NCBI GenBank assembly: GCA_031291615.1
Contig: JARLIS010000035.1
Span: 1-50,202, forward strand
From: Parvibaculum sp.
GTDB lineage: Bacteria > Pseudomonadota > Alphaproteobacteria > Parvibaculales > Parvibaculaceae
Direction: 5' to 3'
Length of the DNA stretch: 50,202 bases
Shown here: positions 1 to 7,106 of the stretch, in pieces
Position numbering within the stretch: position 1 is the first letter of the stretch
Layout: every line of letters begins with the position of its first letter
Made by a program: the position numbers and the translations under genes
The notes under the pieces: generated by a model
Databases searched by the model: none
What the model was told of the DNA's origin: nothing
What the model saw: only the letters and a program-made list of their open reading frames with translations

Positions 1-1
1 C

Positions 2-259
2 GGCCGCGCCGGCGCCGAGCCCTGGCGCGTAATGGTGCGGGCCATTTGGCCCTACGGTTCGCCGGCCGTCCCGGCGGGCGCTCTCGCCTTCTCCGTCATG
101 CTCGGCCTGACGCTCGGCCTTGCCGCGCCGTCGACCCTGGCCGCCGTCGGCGTGACGACCGCAACAACAACGGCTTCTGCTGCGTCCGGCACGGCAGGCG
201 ACCAGCTTGTCGCCATGGCGCTCGTCGACAACGAATATCCTGAGGAATGGAAGAAATGA
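2..259 (+). CDS. C-terminal part of an unrecognised membrane-associated protein (5' end outside window)
   Basis: The reading frame is open from the first bases of the window, so the visible ATG at 32 need not be the true start. The visible part has a hydrophobic Ala/Leu/Gly-rich segment (about 25 residues, from GALAFSVMLG) that could be a membrane helix or signal sequence, a Thr/Ala-rich linker and an acidic end (DNEYPEEWKK). Its TGA overlaps the ATG of the next gene as ATGA at 256-259, so the two are probably translationally coupled and work together. The neighbour is a metal-resistance-type membrane protein, and such proteins often sit behind sigma or anti-sigma genes. That link is inference; I recognise no family here. 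Confidence 0.5.
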   Translation, partial: GRAGAEPWRVMVRAIWPYGSPAVPAGALAFSVMLGLTLGLAAPSTLAAVGVTTATTTASAASGTAGDQLVAMALVDNEYPEEWKK

Positions 260-822
260 GCGACATACCCTCCGCATCCGCGAAGGACAATGCGCGCCGT
301 TGGCTCGGGCCCGCCCTGCTGATCTCTCTCGTGATCAATTTGTTCCTTGTCGGCCTGATCGCCGCGTCGGTCATCCATCGCGCCAAGATGCGCGGCGGCG
401 ACGCCGGCCCGCCTCCGGCTTTTTTCGGCATGATGCACAAGGGTTTCTCAAACCTCCCGCCGGACGATCGCGCGGTGATGCGCAACATCATGCTGCATGA
501 ATTTCCGATCATCCGTCCCTATTTCGCCAAGATCGATCAGGCGCGCCGCGAGCTCGCCGTGACGATCGGAACCGAGCCTTTCGACGCCGCCAAGGTGACC
601 GCCGCTTTCGCGAAGGTCGATGCGGCGCAGGCGGAAATGATCCAGGCGACACGCTCGGCCATGATCGCAGGCTTCGGAAAAATGTCCGTCGAACAGCGCA
701 GCCGCTTTGCAGATGCGATGCGCAAGCAGTCGGAGCGCCGCCTCAACAATGGCGGCGAGGACGCCCCGCCACCGCCACCGCCGCCCGGTCCGCCGCCTGT
801 GGACGGACAAGCCGCGCCGTGA
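256..822 (+). CDS. Periplasmic heavy-metal sensor/resistance-type protein (CnrR/Spy-like fold)
   Basis: 188 residues from the ATG at 256, chosen over the ATG at 247 because it makes a classic ATGA overlap with the upstream stop. One membrane helix lies at about residues 17-39 (LGPALLISLVINLFLVGLIA). A His/Met-bearing helical region follows (MMHKGF, then HEFPIIRPYFAKIDQARREL), and the protein ends in a polyproline tail. The pattern of N-terminal anchor plus antiparallel helices rich in Arg, Gln and Met is that of the heavy-metal-resistance/Spy-like family, whose members act as periplasmic metal sensors or chaperones. The actual ligand is unknown. A strong terminator follows directly, so this is the last gene of its operon. 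Confidence 0.65.
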   Translation: MSDIPSASAKDNARRWLGPALLISLVINLFLVGLIAASVIHRAKMRGGDAGPPPAFFGMMHKGFSNLPPDDRAVMRNIMLHEFPIIRPYFAKIDQARRELAVTIGTEPFDAAKVTAAFAKVDAAQAEMIQATRSAMIAGFGKMSVEQRSRFADAMRKQSERRLNNGGEDAPPPPPPPGPPPVDGQAAP

Positions 823-826
823 TGAT

Positions 827-861
827 GTAAGCCCGCTGAAATCAAAGCGGGCTTACTTTTT
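827..861 (+). terminator. Rho-independent terminator that abuts the next start codon
   Basis: Perfect 11-bp stem (GTAAGCCCGCT at 827-837 with AGCGGGCTTAC at 846-856), an 8-nt loop and a run of five T. The T run ends at 861 and the ATG of the next gene begins at 862. Confidence 0.85.
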
Positions 862-2214
862 ATGAGCTGGTATCACGAGAGCATGTACGACGCGGGCGCG
901 CCCGTGGGCAGTTTTTGGGAAGACGATGCGCCGCCGCTTGTTGACGGCGTCGATCTGGGGCCGCTGCCGCCCATGCAGGGCGACATATCCTGCGACGTCG
1001 CCATTGTCGGCGGCGGCTATACCGGACTCTCGGCGGCCTTGCATCTTGCCCGCGACCACCAACTCGACGTGCGCCTTCTCGAAGCCGGACCGCTCGGCTG
1101 GGGCGCATCGGGCAGGAATGGCGGCTTCTGCACCTTGCCGCCCTCCGGTCTTTCTCTCGGCGGGCTCATCCGCCGCTACGGCGAAGAGGAAGCGCGCGCC
1201 TTCATTTCATCGCAGGTCGAGGCCGTCGATCTCGTGCGCTCTCTCGCCCGCGACGAAGCCATCGACATTCGCCCGCAAGGCGACGGCACGCTCCATGTCG
1301 CCCATGACGCCTCCCGCTTCCGCGACCTTGAGGAGGAAGCCGCGCTTCTGGGCGGCGCCTTCGGCCTGCCCGTGCAATTGATGCCGCGCGAAGAAGTGGC
1401 CGAACGCGAATACGACTCGACCGAGCAATTCGGCGCGCTGTTGAACAAGACGGGCTTCGGCCTCCATCCGCTGCGCTTTGCCCGCGGCCTCGCCGCTGCC
1501 GCCGCGCGTCATGGTGCGAAGCTGCATGGGCATAGCGCTGTTCTGCGGCGTGAAAAGAAGGATGGCTGGCATCGCCTGATCACGAAAACAGGCACCGTCC
1601 GCGCGCGACGCATCCTCATCGCCACCAACGGCTTCACGCGCGACGAAGTGGCGCCCGACATTTCCGCGCGCCTCGTTCCCGTCCTCTCGAACATCATCGT
1701 CACCCGTCCGTTGACGGAAGATGAGCTCGCCGCGCAGAACTGGCGTACAGAGCGACCGTGTTCCAACACGCGCCGCCTGCTTTTCTACTATCGTCTGCTG
1801 CCGGATCGGCGATTTCTCTTCGGCGCGCGCGGCGACCTGACGGGTAAGCCCGAAGACGGAGCCTTGATGCGCGCCTATATGGAGCGGCGTCTCGGCGAGG
1901 TCTTTCTGCATTGGCGCGCTGTTCCGACCACGCATTACTGGCGCGGATTCGTTTGCATGACGGCGCGCCTGACGCCCGCCATAGGCGAGATTCCCGACGA
2001 ACCGGGTGTCTTTTTCGCTCTCGCCTATCACGGCGACGGGGTTTCCGCCGCGTCATGGGCGGGACGCGCCGTCGCGCAACTCATTGGCGGCGCAGGATCA
2101 TTTCAGAAATTGCCGGCGCCCTTCAGGGGACTTCCGCCGCGCATTCCATTTCCTTTTCTCAAACGCTGGTATCTGAGGGCCGCTCTCGGCTATTATGCCC
2201 ATCAGGATAAATAA
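862..2214 (+). CDS. FAD-dependent amine oxidase, gamma-glutamylputrescine oxidase-like (DAO family)
   Basis: 450 residues. The N-terminal Rossmann motif VAIVGGGYTGLSAALHLA lies at about 46-63 (GxGxxG at 50-55), followed by the acidic ribose ligand (RLLEAG, E74) and the SGRNGGF motif (83-89) typical of PuuB/DadA-like oxidases. The C-terminal FAD segment is ALAYHGDGVSAASW. Such enzymes oxidise gamma-glutamylated or free amines to aldehydes with release of ammonia and peroxide. The next gene is a PuuA-like ligase that would make gamma-glutamyl-amines, which supports this reading. The start is odd: a stop lies at 823, there is no other start codon between, and the ATG follows the T run of a terminator with no ribosome binding site. 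Substrate (putrescine or another amine) cannot be told from sequence. Confidence 0.8.
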   Translation: MSWYHESMYDAGAPVGSFWEDDAPPLVDGVDLGPLPPMQGDISCDVAIVGGGYTGLSAALHLARDHQLDVRLLEAGPLGWGASGRNGGFCTLPPSGLSLGGLIRRYGEEEARAFISSQVEAVDLVRSLARDEAIDIRPQGDGTLHVAHDASRFRDLEEEAALLGGAFGLPVQLMPREEVAEREYDSTEQFGALLNKTGFGLHPLRFARGLAAAAARHGAKLHGHSAVLRREKKDGWHRLITKTGTVRARRILIATNGFTRDEVAPDISARLVPVLSNIIVTRPLTEDELAAQNWRTERPCSNTRRLLFYYRLLPDRRFLFGARGDLTGKPEDGALMRAYMERRLGEVFLHWRAVPTTHYWRGFVCMTARLTPAIGEIPDEPGVFFALAYHGDGVSAASWAGRAVAQLIGGAGSFQKLPAPFRGLPPRIPFPFLKRWYLRAALGYYAHQDK

Positions 2215-3616
2215 TCAGTTTGGCAGCATGATGAGCGACCGCGAGAAACCGCGAGCCGACGGGCACGCGAGCTTGGCAGAATTCAAGGCGTTCCTCGCCG
2301 AGAATGGCGATATCGACTATCTCGACGCCGTATTCGTCGATATGTGCGGCACGGTTCGCGGCAAGCGTTTCCCGATCGAAGAAGCCGAGAAGGTCTTTAC
2401 GTCCGGCGTGCAGATGCCGAAGTCGCTCTATTTCTTCGACGTCACGGGCGTCAATGAAGACATTCTCGGCATGGGTTTCTCGGACGGCGATCCGGACGGA
2501 CATGGCCGGCCGATTTCGGGCTCGATCGTTCCCGTTCCCTGGGCGTCGATGAAGCAGGCCCAGGTGATGATGACGATGGAAGACGACGAGGGCGAGCCGC
2601 TCTCGCTCGAACCCCGCGTCGTCCTCGCCAATGTCGCCGCGAAACTGGCGGAGCTTGGGCTCCATGCCGTCTCTGCCTGCGAATTCGAGTTCTACATTCT
2701 CGACCGCGAACGCGACCGCAAGGGTCTGCCGCAGCCGCCGATCAATCCGGCGACGGGCCAGCGCGAAACCGCGAATGAAGTCTACGGCATCACCGAACTC
2801 GACGGCTTCATGAGCCTTCTGAAGGACATCGACGAGGCCGCCGCCGCCCAAGGCGTGCCCGCATCCGGCGCCACCGCCGAATACGCGCCGGGCCAATACG
2901 AGATCAACCTCAATCACGAAGACAATGTGCTGCTCGCCGGCGACCACGCCATCATGCTGCGGCACCTTATCGGCGCCATTGCGCGGCGGCATAATTTCGT
3001 TGCGAGCTTCATGGCCAAGCCCTTCGTCGGCCAGACCGGCAACGGCCTGCACGTCCATTGCTCCGTACTCGACGAAAAAGGCCACAACATTTTCGACGAC
3101 GGCTCGGACGAGGGCAGCAAGAGGCTGCGCCACGCCATCGGCGGCTTGCAGGCGACGCTCGGCGACGCCATGGCCTTCTTCGCGCCGAACCTCAACTCCT
3201 ATCGCCGCTTCGGTCCGAACCTCTTTGTGCCGGTGAATACCGCCTGGGGCTACAACAACCGCTCCGTCGCCTTCCGCGTTCCGGCCGGTGCGCCCGAAGG
3301 CCGTCGCATCGAACACCGCGTGTCCGGCGCCGACGCCAATCCCTATCTCGTCCTGGCCGCGATCCTTGCCGGCATTCACTACGGCATCGTCAACGAGATC
3401 GACCCCGGCGATCCGGCGGAAGGCAATGCCTGCGACAGCATGGACGAAAGCATCCCCTTCTTCCTGCCCAGCGCCCTCAAGCGCCTCAGGAATTCGAAGA
3501 TCATGCGCGAATATTTCGGCGACCGTTACGTCGACGTCTATGCCGAAACGAAGCTGCTGGAATATGAAAAATTCCAGCGCGCCATCTCGCCGCTGGAATA
3601 CGATTGGTACCTGTAA
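2195..3616 (+). CDS. Glutamine synthetase family protein, gamma-glutamylputrescine synthetase-like
   Basis: 473 residues from the ATG at 2195, which overlaps the oxidase gene by 20 nt. ATGs at 2228 and 2231 are also possible, and none has a good Shine-Dalgarno. Glutamine synthetase signatures are present in order: ACEFEFYIL with metal-binding Glu, EYAPGQYEINL, the NGLHVHCSVL metal-site His, the WGYNNRSVAFRVP ATP-binding segment, and RIEHRVSGADANPYL. The length and the VDMCGTVRGKRFP N-terminus fit the PuuA-like branch that ligates glutamate to amines rather than to ammonia. With the upstream oxidase it forms the first two steps of a Puu-like route. The downstream aldehyde dehydrogenase and hydrolase of that route are not adjacent. 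Confidence 0.8.
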   Translation: MPIRINNQFGSMMSDREKPRADGHASLAEFKAFLAENGDIDYLDAVFVDMCGTVRGKRFPIEEAEKVFTSGVQMPKSLYFFDVTGVNEDILGMGFSDGDPDGHGRPISGSIVPVPWASMKQAQVMMTMEDDEGEPLSLEPRVVLANVAAKLAELGLHAVSACEFEFYILDRERDRKGLPQPPINPATGQRETANEVYGITELDGFMSLLKDIDEAAAAQGVPASGATAEYAPGQYEINLNHEDNVLLAGDHAIMLRHLIGAIARRHNFVASFMAKPFVGQTGNGLHVHCSVLDEKGHNIFDDGSDEGSKRLRHAIGGLQATLGDAMAFFAPNLNSYRRFGPNLFVPVNTAWGYNNRSVAFRVPAGAPEGRRIEHRVSGADANPYLVLAAILAGIHYGIVNEIDPGDPAEGNACDSMDESIPFFLPSALKRLRNSKIMREYFGDRYVDVYAETKLLEYEKFQRAISPLEYDWYL

Positions 3617-3709
3617 AACCGTGGGTTTTCCGTCGCCGGCGTTGACAGGTTTTTAATCGCGAAATCCTAGGATGATCCGGATCGCTGAGATTTCAGCGAA
3701 TGCCGATGC

Positions 3710-5014
3710 GTGGCTATGCATCCATGGCGGCCGGAAATGGTTTTACTGGAAAATATTGCGGCGTTTCTGCGCCGCTGGCGTAACAGCCAGCGCGGCAGCT
3801 ACACGATCATTTTCGCCCTGTCGCTGGTTCCCATGCTGATCGCCATCGGCGCGACGATGGATTACAGCTTGGCTTATCGCGCGAAGGAGCGATTGAGCGA
3901 CGCTGCCGACGCCGCGGCGCTTGCCGCTGTCGACTATCAGACGACACTGCCCGCCGCTTCCGTGGCGCAGGCCACGGCGAACAACATGTTTGCCGGCGAC
4001 ATCGCTCGCTACACGGACATCAAGAACACGACGGTCACGACGACGATCACGGATACGAGCGCCGGGCGAACGGCCGTGGTCAACTATTCCGGCAAGATTT
4101 CCACCGTCATGCTCGGCATCATCGGCCAGACCACATTGACCTTGAGCGGCAGCTCGACGGCGGGCGCGGGCGTTCCCGTTTACATGGACTTCTATCTGCT
4201 CCTCGACAACACGCCGTCCATGGGCATCGGCGCGACGACGACCGACATTGCGACGATGGTGAACAACACGCCCGACCAATGCGCTTTCGCCTGTCATGAC
4301 TTGTCCAACTCGAACAACTATTACAACCTAGCGAAGTCGCTCGGCGTCACCATGCGCATCGACGTGGTGCGAACCGCGACGCAGCAGCTCATGACCACGG
4401 CGACGTCGACCGAAACCGTCTCCAACCAGTTCCGCATGGCGATCTATACATTCGGCTCATCGGACACGAATGTCGGGCTGACGGCCATCTCGTCGCTCAC
4501 CTCTAATCTGGCGAACGCGTCGAGCGCAGCCTCCGGCATCGACCTGATGACCACCTCCTATCAGAACTACAACAACGATCAGGACACGCCCTTCGACTCG
4601 ATCATGACCCAGATGAATTCGGTGATCCCCACGCCCGGAACCGGCGCGTCGTCCTCTTCGCCGCAAAAGGTTCTCTTCCTCGTCACGGACGGCGTCGCCG
4701 ACGAATATCTGCCCTATTCATGCACGCAGCCGACCACCGGCGGCCGTTGCCAGGAACCGCTCACGACCTCGCTCTGCACCACGATGAAGAACCGCGGCAT
4801 CAAGATTGCGGTGCTCTACACGACCTATCAGCCGCTGCCGACGAACTCTTGGTACAATACCTGGATCGGTCCCTTCCAGCCCAACCTCTCCACGATCATG
4901 CAGAGCTGCGCGACGACGGGGCTCTTCTTCGCGGTGAGCCCGACCCAGGGCATATCGACCGCCATGAACGCGCTCTTCCAGAAGGCGCTGGGCACGGCCC
5001 ATCTGACGCAGTAG
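3710..5014 (+). CDS. TadG-like pilus-assembly/secreted protein with a von Willebrand A domain
   Basis: 434 residues from a GTG at 3710. Internal ATGs at 3716 and 3737 are equally plausible and would keep the family's short basic N-terminus. The motif RGSYTIIFALSLVPMLIAIG followed by DYSLAYRAKERLSDAADAAALAA is the TadE/TadG-type N-terminal anchor, which resembles a pilin helix. A vWA domain follows: MDFYLLLDNTPSMG is a MIDAS-like motif (D-x-T-x-S variant) and VLFLVTDGVADE is the later acidic strand. Such proteins belong to Flp/Tad pilus systems, but none of the other tad genes lies nearby, so this is an isolated copy. A TTGACA at 3642-3647 could be a -35 element, but a properly spaced -10 is not clear. 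Confidence 0.8.
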   Translation: MAMHPWRPEMVLLENIAAFLRRWRNSQRGSYTIIFALSLVPMLIAIGATMDYSLAYRAKERLSDAADAAALAAVDYQTTLPAASVAQATANNMFAGDIARYTDIKNTTVTTTITDTSAGRTAVVNYSGKISTVMLGIIGQTTLTLSGSSTAGAGVPVYMDFYLLLDNTPSMGIGATTTDIATMVNNTPDQCAFACHDLSNSNNYYNLAKSLGVTMRIDVVRTATQQLMTTATSTETVSNQFRMAIYTFGSSDTNVGLTAISSLTSNLANASSAASGIDLMTTSYQNYNNDQDTPFDSIMTQMNSVIPTPGTGASSSSPQKVLFLVTDGVADEYLPYSCTQPTTGGRCQEPLTTSLCTTMKNRGIKIAVLYTTYQPLPTNSWYNTWIGPFQPNLSTIMQSCATTGLFFAVSPTQGISTAMNALFQKALGTAHLTQ

Positions 5015-5029
5015 GGCCGGTTCGGGGAT

Positions 5030-7051
5030 TTATTGCGCGGGCAGGGTGAATGTCACGCGCGTGCCCACGCCTTCAGTGCTCTCGATGGTCAGCGCGCCGC
5101 CGTGAAGCTCGACGAGCGAGCGCGAAAGTGCGAGGCCCAGCCCCGTTCCCTTGTGCTTCTTGGAATGCTGGCTCTCGACCTGCTCGAAGGGCCGGCCGAT
5201 CTTCGGCAGCGCATGCGCCGGAATGCCGATGCCGCTGTCTTCGACCGAGTTGGTGACGAATCCCGCCGCCGCCGCGCCGCGCACGCGGATGACGCCGCCC
5301 GCCGGCGTGAACTTGATCGCATTCGAAAGCAGATTGAGCAGAACCTGCTTGATTGCCCGCTTGTCCGCCTCGATCGTCGGCAGCGCCCCGACCTCGTTCA
5401 GCACCTTCACCGAGGCGATTTCCGCGCGGCCCGAGACGAGCCGTAGCGACTCCTCGATCACGCCCGAAAGCTCCGTCGGCTGCTTTTCCAGCGTCATGCG
5501 CCCGGCCTCGATCTTCGACATGTCGAGAATGTCGTTGATGAGTTCGAGCAGATGCTGGCCGCTCGCATGAATGTCGTGCGCATATTCCTTGTATTTCGGC
5601 GAGCCGAGCGGCCCGAACATCGCCGTCTCCATGATCTCCGAAAAGCCGATGATGGCATTCAGCGGCGTGCGCAGCTCATGGCTCATATTGGCGAGGAATT
5701 CCGACTTCGAGCGGTTGGCGCTCTCGGCCCGCGTCTTCTCCGAGGCATACTTCTCGGCAAGGTCGACAAGCTGCCGCGCCTGATGCTGGAGCTTGAGCCG
5801 CGAGGCCTCGAGGTCGCGCACGGTCTTTTCCAGCGCCGACTTGTTGTTGGTCAGCGCCGATTCCTGCGCCTTGATCGGCGTAATGTCGGTGCCGACATTG
5901 ACGTGTCCGCCGCTCTTGGTGCGCCGCTCGCTGATCTGCAACCAGCGCCCGCCGGGCAGCCGGATCTCCCAGACGCTTTCCTCAAGCCCGCCCGCGCGCG
6001 GCCAGTCCGAGCCGATGCCGGCTTCCGCCATCACTTCGTCGAGCGTCGTGCCCTCGGCGATGCCCTCGCCGGGCAGTTGCAGGAATTCGACGAACTTGCT
6101 GTTCGCGGTCACCAGCCTGTTGTCCGCGTCCCACAGCGCAAAAGCCTCGCCGATGCTTTCGATGGCGTCGCGCAGCCTGTCATTGGCGTCGCGCTCGCGC
6201 GCTTCCGCGAGCTTCTGCTCGGTGATGTCGATGGTGATGCCGACGAGCCGTTCGCCCGAAATGCGTCCGCCGCCCCACACCTGGCCCTTGGCGCGCACCC
6301 AGACCCAGCTTCCATCCGTATGCCGCAGCCGGAACGCTGTGTCGTAGGAGCGAGAAGGGCGGGAAGCCGCGCCTATGATGTCGTCGATGGCCGCCGCATC
6401 GTCGGGATGGGCGAGCGACTTGATCTCAGCCGGCGAAAGCCGCTTCGACGGCTGGCGAAGCCCCAGCATGTCGAACATGGCCGAAGACCAGTAGACGCGG
6501 TTCGCCGTCAGATCCCAGTCCCAGATGCCGCAGCGCGCGCCCGCAAAGGCCATGTCGAAGCGAAGCTGGTTTTCGACCAGCGCCGCTTCCGCCTCGACCT
6601 TGCCCTCGCGCAGCCGCACCAGCATCCAGGCAAGCGCCACATAGCCGAGCGATAGCAGGCTCGAAAAGCCGAGCGCGCGGGAAAATCCGTCCTGGAGATA
6701 AAGGCTGACATTGAGCGCGCCGAGCGCACCCGTGGTCACAAGCAGCACGATGCGCGTCAGCCAGACGGAAGAAAAGGACGAGCGTCCGCGCCGGGCGGCA
6801 TATTGTTGCCAGGCCATGGCTTCAACCCTCGTACTCGCGTCCGGCATACTCATCTTTGTCACCTGGGGCAGGGCCGTGTCCGCCCGCCCGTCCTGTCGTC
6901 CCTCGCCATAAGGGCCGAGCGGTCCGGGCACGGGCCCGCGCTGCGCCCAATCGGCGCCGGACCCGGCCGAATCGTTCGGCTGATTTCGATGATTCGGGCT
7001 CACCCCTGCTTTGTCCAGTGGCGACGGGTCGCTTTTCGAGAACCGATGCAT
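5030..7051 (-). CDS. Membrane-bound PAS-PAS sensor histidine kinase (orphan hybrid-free kinase)
   Basis: 673 residues from the ATG at 7051, preceded by GGGTGAG. Longer upstream frames run into pepN and are not supported. After a hydrophilic N-terminus, two membrane helices lie at about 96-118 and 126-146. Two PAS domains follow (first at about 160-278 with FDMAFAGARCGIWDWDL; second begins DAIESIGEAFALWDADN), then a coiled coil. The HisKA phospho-acceptor is H458 in FLANMSHELRTPLNAI. The ATPase domain has LLNLLSNAIKF, EDSGIGIP and KGTGLGLALSRSLVE. No response regulator gene is adjacent, so the partner is unknown. It lies 55 nt behind pepN on the same strand and may be cotranscribed. Confidence 0.9.
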   Translation of the reverse strand: MHRFSKSDPSPLDKAGVSPNHRNQPNDSAGSGADWAQRGPVPGPLGPYGEGRQDGRADTALPQVTKMSMPDASTRVEAMAWQQYAARRGRSSFSSVWLTRIVLLVTTGALGALNVSLYLQDGFSRALGFSSLLSLGYVALAWMLVRLREGKVEAEAALVENQLRFDMAFAGARCGIWDWDLTANRVYWSSAMFDMLGLRQPSKRLSPAEIKSLAHPDDAAAIDDIIGAASRPSRSYDTAFRLRHTDGSWVWVRAKGQVWGGGRISGERLVGITIDITEQKLAEARERDANDRLRDAIESIGEAFALWDADNRLVTANSKFVEFLQLPGEGIAEGTTLDEVMAEAGIGSDWPRAGGLEESVWEIRLPGGRWLQISERRTKSGGHVNVGTDITPIKAQESALTNNKSALEKTVRDLEASRLKLQHQARQLVDLAEKYASEKTRAESANRSKSEFLANMSHELRTPLNAIIGFSEIMETAMFGPLGSPKYKEYAHDIHASGQHLLELINDILDMSKIEAGRMTLEKQPTELSGVIEESLRLVSGRAEIASVKVLNEVGALPTIEADKRAIKQVLLNLLSNAIKFTPAGGVIRVRGAAAAGFVTNSVEDSGIGIPAHALPKIGRPFEQVESQHSKKHKGTGLGLALSRSLVELHGGALTIESTEGVGTRVTFTLPAQ

Positions 7052-7106
7052 TTCAGACTCACCCGCCTCAACTCGTCGGCGCCGCCCGGCGCCCCGTTGC
7101 GGCACC

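Noticed and set aside
733..815. Proline-codon repeat at the end of the metal-resistance-type gene as a structural repeat
   Set aside because: The CCG/CCA run encodes a normal polyproline tail and has no other repeat structure.
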